From assembly GCF_001544975.2 (NCBI RefSeq), contig NZ_FCOG02000065.1, positions 1-36,752 on the forward strand: a stretch of DNA of 36,752 nt. The letters are read 5' to 3'. This DNA comes from Caballeronia arationis (GTDB taxonomy: Bacteria; Pseudomonadota; Gammaproteobacteria; Burkholderiales; Burkholderiaceae). The position numbers and the translations under genes were made by a program. The notes under the pieces were generated by a model. That model saw only the letters and a list, made by a program, of their open reading frames with translations. It ran no database searches and was not told the origin of the DNA. Below, in pieces: positions 31,978 to 36,752 of the stretch. Position 1 is the stretch's first letter; each line of letters starts with the position of its first letter.

Positions 31978-32715
31978 TCACGCGTAAGGGGGGCCGCCGC
32001 CGTCGACATAGAGCCGCGTGCCGGTCACGAAGCGCGCGTCGTCCGACAGCAGATACGCTACTGCGGCCGCGACGTCTTCGGGCGTGCCGGGGCCGTCGAG
32101 CGCGGTGAGGCGCGTCGGCTCGGTCGCGGCCTGCGTGGTGGCCATCGAATCGAAACGCGGCGAGCGGATCGGGCCCGGCGCGACCGCGTTCACCCGCACG
32201 CCGAGCGGACCGTACCTGCGCCCGAGGCCCTGAACGAGCAGATCGAGCGCCGCATTGACACTCGAGCCGGGAAAGTGATTGGGCGGCGGCGCGATACCGC
32301 CGCGTCCGGAGATCGCGACGATCGCGCCGTGCCCCTGAGCGATGAAGCGCGGCAAGGCGGCGCGTATCGGACGCACCGAGCCGAGCAGCTTGGCGTCGAT
32401 GACGCGCTGCCAGTCGTCGTCGGTGAGGTCGAGGAAGTCGCCGAATGCAGCCACGTTCGTGCTGGTCACGAGGCCATCGAGACGGCCGAAGCGCTCTTCG
32501 ATCTGCGCGAAGGCCGAGCGTACGCTGCGGTCATCGGCGACGTCGACCGACAGCGGCACGACGCGCGGCAACTCCGCGAAAAGCTGCGTATCGACGTTGC
32601 GCGAGGACGCGATCACGTTCGCTCCCGCGAGTGCGAGCCTTCTTGCGGTGGCCGCGCCGAGCGCGCCGAACGCGCCAGTGATCCAGAAGACGCGGCCTTC
32701 AAACGGCTTGCTCAT
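31978..32715 (-). CDS. Short-chain dehydrogenase/reductase-like protein lacking the usual catalytic residues
   Basis: A 245-residue Rossmann-fold protein of the SDR family. The cofactor motif ITGAFGALGAATA (TGxxxGxG, residues 13-20) is intact, and the C-terminal region RVNAVAPGPIRSPR and FVTGTRLYVDGGG is typical. The active-site stretch reads VAISGRGG then HFPGSSVNAALDLLV. The Lys of YxxxK is Asn154 and the Tyr position falls on Gly150, so the classical catalytic pair is gone. The NNAG motif reads TSTNVA. It may bind a nucleotide without classical dehydrogenase chemistry, or use other residues. The ATG at 32715 follows a GGAG ribosome binding site 28 bases after the binding-protein gene. Confidence 0.8.
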   Translation of the reverse strand: MSKPFEGRVFWITGAFGALGAATARRLALAGANVIASSRNVDTQLFAELPRVVPLSVDVADDRSVRSAFAQIEERFGRLDGLVTSTNVAAFGDFLDLTDDDWQRVIDAKLLGSVRPIRAALPRFIAQGHGAIVAISGRGGIAPPPNHFPGSSVNAALDLLVQGLGRRYGPLGVRVNAVAPGPIRSPRFDSMATTQAATEPTRLTALDGPGTPEDVAAAVAYLLSDDARFVTGTRLYVDGGGPPYA

Positions 32716-32743
32716 ACATTGCTCCGATGAATGATGGATTAGG

Positions 32744-33760
32744 TCAGCGATTGCCCACCTCGATCTGCGTGGTATAGCGGTCGTCGACGACCGTCGAGAA
32801 ATCGACCGGACGCGGATAGAAGCCGATGTCGCCGAGCTTTTGGGTCGCTTCGACTTCGGCCTTGAAGGGCGCACCGTCGTGTTTCACCGGAACGAGACGA
32901 TAGGCGCCGCTTTTTGCCGCGAATAGCGCCTGATCCGGCGTGAGCTGCTGGGCTTTGGCGTAGGCGGCGGCTGTTTCGGCGTCGTGCGTGGCTGCCCAGT
33001 TCAGGTAGCGCGCGAGGCGCGTCATGAAATCGCCGATCGCCTCGCTCAATTGCGGGTCTTTCAGCGCGCCCGTGCGCGCCGTGACGGACACAAAGCCCGG
33101 AAAGCCCACTTCGTTCTCGGTCGCGAGCTCGCGCACTGCGCCGCTCGCGAGCGCGTCCGCGACCCGGGAGCGCGTGGCCGGCGCCGCATCGACAGCGCCC
33201 GCGACGACGGCGGGTGCGGTGGCGTCGTACGTAAGCAAGCGCAGCTTCACGTCCTTCACGTTGAGGCCGGCCTTGTCGAGGGCGAGCAGGCCGACTGCGT
33301 TCGCGTTGCCGCCCTCGTTGAACGCATACGTCCTGCCGCGCAAGTCGCTGATCTTCGTGACGCCGGATGCCTTGCTCGCGATCACGAGCATCGGCGAGTA
33401 GCGCTTGCTGTCGACCGGGGCGAGCAGGCCGATGAGCTTGATCGGGGCGGTTTCAGCGGTCCAGTTGCGGCGATCCTCCGACGAGGCCTTCGGCGCGGCC
33501 GTATCGCTCAGGCCCCAACTGATGTCGATCGCATTGCCGCCGAGCGCCTGGACGGTAGGTCCCGCGCCGTTCAGACGCGCCCATTCGATGCGATACGGCG
33601 TGCCCTTCAGGAAATCGGTCGCCTCGATGGCTTCGCGTGTCACGTCCTGGAAAATGCCCACGCGCAAGACAGGCTGCGCGGCGTGGGACGATGAAGCGAC
33701 GCAAGCGGTGACGCCGATCAAAGCGAAGAGCGAATGAAGGAAAGGGCGGGCAATGGGCAT
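32744..33760 (-). CDS. Substrate-binding protein of the second sulfonate-type importer
   Basis: A 338-residue periplasmic binding protein. From ATG 33760 it starts with a compact Sec signal peptide (MPIARPFLHSLFALIG to SSHAAQ). The mature part has LRVGIFQDVTREAIEATDFL, a GPTVQALGGNAIDISWG ligand loop, ISDLRGRTYAFNEGGNANAV and an ending EVGNR. It belongs to the SsuA/TauA/NMT1-like type but is only weakly similar to the binding protein at 25378-26415. A GTG at 33796 overlaps the ATPase stop as GTGA and would add 12 residues; the choice between the two starts is open. The ligand is unknown. Confidence 0.82.
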   Translation of the reverse strand: MPIARPFLHSLFALIGVTACVASSSHAAQPVLRVGIFQDVTREAIEATDFLKGTPYRIEWARLNGAGPTVQALGGNAIDISWGLSDTAAPKASSEDRRNWTAETAPIKLIGLLAPVDSKRYSPMLVIASKASGVTKISDLRGRTYAFNEGGNANAVGLLALDKAGLNVKDVKLRLLTYDATAPAVVAGAVDAAPATRSRVADALASGAVRELATENEVGFPGFVSVTARTGALKDPQLSEAIGDFMTRLARYLNWAATHDAETAAAYAKAQQLTPDQALFAAKSGAYRLVPVKHDGAPFKAEVEATQKLGDIGFYPRPVDFSTVVDDRYTTQIEVGNR

Positions 33761-33792
33761 GAGGCGTCTTCGAGTTGAGATTGGTTGGAAGT

Positions 33793-34551
33793 TCACGCGG
33801 CGACGGCGCTAGGGCTGATCGCCGTACGCCGCACGCCGAGCTCGGCATAGAGACGATCACGCAGAGCAGCGCCTTCTGGATGCGACGGATCGCGCTGCCC
33901 TGCTGCATCGCTGACCGTGACATCGAGCGTGAGACGCGCATCGCGCAGCACGACGATGCGGCTGGCGAGGCGCACGGCTTCTTCCACGTCATGCGTGACG
34001 AGCAGCACGCCGGGTCCATGCCGCGCGACGAGCTGCCGAACGAGGTCCTGCATGCGCAGGCGGGTGAGCGCGTCGAGCGCGGCGAAGGGTTCATCGAGCA
34101 ACAGCAACGCCGGGTCGCGGATTAATGCGCGAGCCAGCGCGACGCGTTGTGCCTCGCCGCCTGACAGCGTCGCGGGCCAGGCATCGACGTGGCGCGTGAG
34201 GCCCACTTCGGCAAGTGTCGCGATGGCGAGCTCGCGAGCGCGTGACGTTCGTGGTACGCCCATCAGCACGTTCTGCCAGACCCGCTGCGACGGAATGAGG
34301 CGCGGCTCCTGAAACACGGCGGCGCGCGGTGTGGCGACGAAACCCTCGCCGGCATCGAGCGAATCGAGGTCGAGCAGGGTGCGTAGCAGCGTCGTCTTGC
34401 CGGCGCCGGATGCACCGAGCAGCGCGACAAATTCGCGGCGCCGTATCGTCAGATCGAGACGCTCGAAGATCGCGCGCTCGCCGAAATGCTTGCTGGCCTG
34501 GCGAATGGAAACCGCGAGATCGGGCTCGCGTGCGGTGGTGTCGCGTGTCAT
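33793..34551 (-). CDS. ATPase of the second sulfonate-type importer (SsuB-like)
   Basis: A 252-residue ABC ATPase with Walker A LGASGAGKTT, Q-loop AVFQEPRLIPSQRVWQNVLM, signature LSGGEAQRVALARALI, Walker B LLLLDEPFAALD and H-loop LVTHDVEEAVRLASRI. It is paralogous to the ATPase at 24602-25381. ATG 34551 overlaps the permease stop as ATGA; the longer frame running to 34935 is a shadow of the permease gene. It energises the transporter with its two neighbours. Confidence 0.88.
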   Translation of the reverse strand: MTRDTTAREPDLAVSIRQASKHFGERAIFERLDLTIRRREFVALLGASGAGKTTLLRTLLDLDSLDAGEGFVATPRAAVFQEPRLIPSQRVWQNVLMGVPRTSRARELAIATLAEVGLTRHVDAWPATLSGGEAQRVALARALIRDPALLLLDEPFAALDALTRLRMQDLVRQLVARHGPGVLLVTHDVEEAVRLASRIVVLRDARLTLDVTVSDAAGQRDPSHPEGAALRDRLYAELGVRRTAISPSAVAA

Positions 34552-35399
34552 CGGCGGCGATCTTCGGTCAGGGTGCGGCGCCAGGGCAGCGCGATGCGTT
34601 CGGCGGCGCGCAGCAGCGCATCGATCGTGAGGCCGAGCAACGAGTAGACGAGCACGACGCCCAGGATGATGTCGGTGCGCAGCGCGGCGCGCGGGTTGAG
34701 CGCGAGATAGCCGATGCCGGAAGTCGCATTGACTTGTTCCGCCGCGACGAGTGCGAGCAGCGCGGTGCCCATCGCGTAGCGGACCCCGACGAGAATCGAA
34801 GGCATCGCGAGCGGCAACACGATCTGCATCGCGATCGCCGTGCGCGACATGCCGAAGACCTGCGCGGCTTCGACGAGTTTCGCATCGACATGGCGCACGC
34901 CGGAGAACGTGTTCAGATACACCGGAAACACGCACGCGATGGCAATGAGCAGAATCTTCGGCTTCTCGTCGACGCCGAACCAGATCACGAACAACGGAAT
35001 CAGCGCGAGAAAGGGAATCATCCGCAGCATCTGCAGGAGCGCGTCGTAGGTGCGCTCGCCGATGCGCGACAAGCCAGCCACGAGACCGAGCACGAGACCG
35101 ATGCCGCCGCCGATCAGAAAGCCTGCAACCGCGCGCTGCAATGATGCGACGAGGCTGTCCCCCAGGACGCCGCTACGGGCGAGATCGACGAGGGCGGTCG
35201 CCACATCAAGCGGCGCTTCGAGCACGTGAGAATCGATCCATCCCGCCGATGCCGCGAACTGCCAGACCAGAAGCAAGGCGACCGGGAAGATGAGACGCGT
35301 GAGTTCCCGCGTCGACACCTGACGCTTGCTTGCGGCGCGTGTCTTGAACACGCGCAAGTTCGCGTGGCCGTTTCGCCGAGGCGTTGGCAGCGCGCTCAT
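34548..35399 (-). CDS. Permease of the second sulfonate-type importer (SsuC-like)
   Basis: A 283-residue permease with a 35-residue basic N terminus, then about six membrane helices (LIFPVALLLVWQFAASAGWI, LLQMLRMIPFLALIPLFVIW). The EAA loop reads EAAQVFGMSRTAIAMQIVLP and is followed by LAMPSILVGVRYAMG. It is the first gene of block C and a paralogue of the permease at 23707. ATG 35399 is preferred; a GTG further up, at 35516, would add 39 residues without family resemblance. Confidence 0.85.
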   Translation of the reverse strand: MSALPTPRRNGHANLRVFKTRAASKRQVSTRELTRLIFPVALLLVWQFAASAGWIDSHVLEAPLDVATALVDLARSGVLGDSLVASLQRAVAGFLIGGGIGLVLGLVAGLSRIGERTYDALLQMLRMIPFLALIPLFVIWFGVDEKPKILLIAIACVFPVYLNTFSGVRHVDAKLVEAAQVFGMSRTAIAMQIVLPLAMPSILVGVRYAMGTALLALVAAEQVNATSGIGYLALNPRAALRTDIILGVVLVYSLLGLTIDALLRAAERIALPWRRTLTEDRRR

Positions 35400-35564
35400 G
35401 CGGGGCGCCTCGCGAATCGACGCTTGAGCGCCGCCGCGGCGGTGGAAGCAGAGGTGAGGGACATGAGCGTGGCGTGCCTGAAGGTGGAGAATCATCTTCG
35501 ACGCGCACGTGTCCATCGCAAACTGATCATTTCACGGATGCTTTTGATCGATTCCGTGCATTGA
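35400..35564 (-). promoter_or_regulatory. Presumed promoter region of block C
   Basis: The eight minus-strand genes of block C must start here, because no other gap between them exceeds 50 bases. The part from 35510 to 35564 is AT-richer, as promoters are. I could not fix a -35/-10 pair, and the clean N11 dyads seen upstream of the other two blocks were not found here. Confidence 0.35.
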
Positions 35565-35772
35565 TTAGCTGCTGACGTGTGAAGTAAATTCGTGCGGAGC
35601 GTTGCAGTCAATTGGAGGGTCATCCGAGTGCCCGCCGAAACGATCGTCCCGAAGGTGGGTCACAACGAAGCGGCCGTTCAGTTCGAAGCGAGTAATGTCG
35701 TTCTTCGCGTAGTTCAGGAACTTCACCGACTCAACCGTGGCTTCGCCCTTGCCGTGAACGCCTGTTTAGCCT
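35565..35772 (-). pseudogene. Unrecognised coding remnant without a good start
   Basis: One minus-strand frame is open between TAA at about 35773 and TAA at 35565-35567 and reads GKGEATVESVKFLNYAKNDI, then TRFELNGRFVVTHLRDDRFG, ending EFTSHVSS. The composition (balanced charges, AT-richer third positions) looks like a true protein. The only starts are internal GTG codons, such as at VKFLNY. It may be the tail of a gene lost upstream or a small gene of unknown function. I do not recognise the family. Confidence 0.3.
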
Positions 35773-36215
35773 TAAGCAGTTCGATCCCGATTGCGAAGAC
35801 GTAGGCAAGTGGCTTTTGCACGATTCGATTTTCTCCGTTATTTATGTGCAGGTTGCTTGTCGATGGCCCATGAAGGGGCCATGCCGACTCGACCGTTTTA
35901 TATGGGCACGCAAGTCGAGAACTTTCGCTGAATCTTGTGTCCGTTTGGGAGAATGGTTCTTCAAGTACGTCTGGTTTCAGCAGATTCGCGAATGCGTGGT
36001 GGCGCGCGCGGCAACCGCCAGACGCCCCGTACGGATTTGCGGTACTGGGGCCGGAACGCTCAGCTCGGGCACAAGAGCGAAAGTAGCGGCCGCCATGCGC
36101 TGCGTTGCGTATGACGGCCAAGGCAGACGCAAACAGACGAAGGGCCCCTTCCCGGGCGAGCTTACTGCTGGCTCGCGAAAGTGACAAGCCAGACCGTCCG
36201 GCTCACCGCCGTTCA
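35773..36215. other. No supported gene
   Basis: Open frames occur on both strands (plus 35816-36184, minus 35723-36187) but neither has a family resemblance, and the minus one ends in low-complexity Arg/Ala/Ser text. The stretch resembles intergenic debris seen next to mobile elements. Nothing further could be assigned. Confidence 0.35.
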
Positions 36216-36244
36216 AATGAAAAAAGCCACCAGATGGTGGCTTT
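36216..36244 (-). terminator. Intrinsic terminator, strongest for the minus strand
   Basis: AAAGCCACC (36223-36231), loop AGAT and GGTGGCTTT (36236-36244) form a perfect 9-bp stem. Read on the minus strand the stem is followed by TTTTTTCATTT, a classic rho-independent terminator. On the plus strand it also ends in TTT, so it may work both ways. Which gene it serves is unclear; a minus-strand frame ends right at 36244. Confidence 0.75.
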
Positions 36245-36654
36245 CAAGTTACGAACGGCGCGCTCGGATCAAACACCGCTAGGGCGAACACTTTTCGGCG
36301 GTGCCTAGCGCTCATCCGACGTAGTATAGGTTTTTCGACCAATTCTATCCGACCGACCGGGGGAGCGTGGAACCCCAATCCCGCATAGTAGGCGGTGAGC
36401 TCTGGGACCGGATCAACAATCGTCAGCGGGCCGACGCCGATAATCAGCATACGCTGCGGCGGTCGCAAAGATCGTCACGGCGGCTCGTCCGCTCAACACG
36501 TGAGGCTCACGGCGGGACTCAACGTAGGTCAAACCAAGCGCCGATCCCCCGGCCAATATTTCTCCGACGCACACAATGACGGTTGGCCGCCGCACGGGTT
36601 TTGTCGCGTTAAGGGCAAGATGGCGAACAGACTGGTGTATAGTGAGGATTGCTT
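36245..36654. other. Region with two uncertain short minus-strand frames
   Basis: A minus-strand frame of 74 codons (36468 to 36244) starts MRPPQRMLIIGVGPLTIVDP and runs into the terminator. A second (36595 to 36413) starts MRRPTVIVCVGEILAGGSAL. They overlap in different frames. They could be pieces of one frameshifted gene ended by the terminator, but I recognise no family and give neither as a gene. Confidence 0.3.
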
Positions 36655-36752
36655 ATGCCGCCAGTGACTAAAACTCTCAAGAGTGCCGAGTTCGGCACAG
36701 TCTTGGGGTTATGTGGCCAGTCGGAACATCTCGAAGGTGTCAGGGTCCTGCC
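36655..36752 (+). CDS. Start of an unrecognised gene, cut by the window end
   Basis: ATG 36655 is preceded at seven bases by GTGAGG, and TATAGT at about 36637 could be a -10 box. The frame stays open to the window end and begins MPPVTKTLKSAEFGTVLGLC, then GQSEHLEGVRVL. I do not recognise it. A competing reading is a minus-strand tail QDPDTFEMFRLAT ending at 36709; the plus-strand reading is preferred for its ribosome binding site. Confidence 0.35.
   Translation, partial: MPPVTKTLKSAEFGTVLGLCGQSEHLEGVRVL

Noticed and set aside
35871..35895. Inverted repeat GGCCC ... GGGCC as a regulatory hairpin
   Set aside because: The stem is only five bases and is not next to a supported gene; such repeats are common by chance here.
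36709..36752. Minus-strand gene tail reading QDPDTFEMFRLAT and a stop
   Set aside because: Only 14 codons are inside the window, and the plus strand at the same place has a start with a good ribosome binding site. It cannot be decided without the next bases.

Overview
The window looks like part of a high-GC Burkholderiaceae replicon, of the Paraburkholderia/Caballeronia/Burkholderia type. This is judged from the GC-rich codon use, the IS30 and IS110 remnants and the gene families present. No rRNA, tRNA, CRISPR array or replication origin was seen.

Left edge (1-2733): mobile-element debris. It holds a decayed IS30-type transposase, a probable 3' end (domain V) of a group II intron, and an IS110-type transposase with an internal in-frame deletion. 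An AT-richer stretch follows, with a possible tiny secreted cysteine-rich peptide gene. At 2734-9060 lies a 2108-residue autotransporter with an extended signal peptide, a very glycine-rich passenger containing about 16 repeats of a QS(I/V)GGGGG-type unit, and a C-terminal beta-barrel ending in Phe. A frameshifted permease relic (9203-9480) marks the border with the next region.

Main region (9503-35399): a roughly 26 kb island whose gene content points to scavenging sulfur from organic molecules. It has three transcription blocks plus two single genes. (A) On the minus strand, 19686 down to 9503, are a peptide-type ABC importer (binding protein, two permeases, two ATPases), an NtaA/SnaA/DszA-type monooxygenase, a TauD-type dioxygenase, a second NtaA-type monooxygenase and an acyl-CoA-dehydrogenase-fold (DszC/SfnB-like) enzyme. 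(B) The centre has a plus-strand FAD/NAD(P)-binding oxidoreductase, a minus-strand NAD(P)H:FMN reductase preceded by another DszC-like enzyme, and a divergent plus-strand SsuC-SsuB-SsuA-type sulfonate importer. (C) On the minus strand, 35399 down to 26466, are a second sulfonate-type importer, a short-chain dehydrogenase-like protein without the usual catalytic Tyr/Lys, a four-domain rhodanese with one catalytic cysteine, a frameshifted SfnG/RutA-like monooxygenase, another NtaA-type monooxygenase and SfnB. Many neighbours overlap by 4 bp (ATGA), which indicates tight operons and translational coupling.

The likely joint function is this: three importers bring in organosulfur compounds, and FMNH2-dependent monooxygenases, fed by the one FMN reductase, plus an alpha-ketoglutarate dioxygenase release sulfite or other sulfur species. 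The rhodanese may carry sulfane sulfur. No regulator, sulfite reductase or cysteine synthase is in the window, so control (for example by CysB/Cbl-type proteins) and assimilation must be encoded elsewhere. Substrates cannot be read from the sequence.

Right edge (35400-36752): mostly non-coding or decayed sequence with an ORF remnant, a strong minus-strand terminator and the start of a plus-strand gene cut off by the window end.
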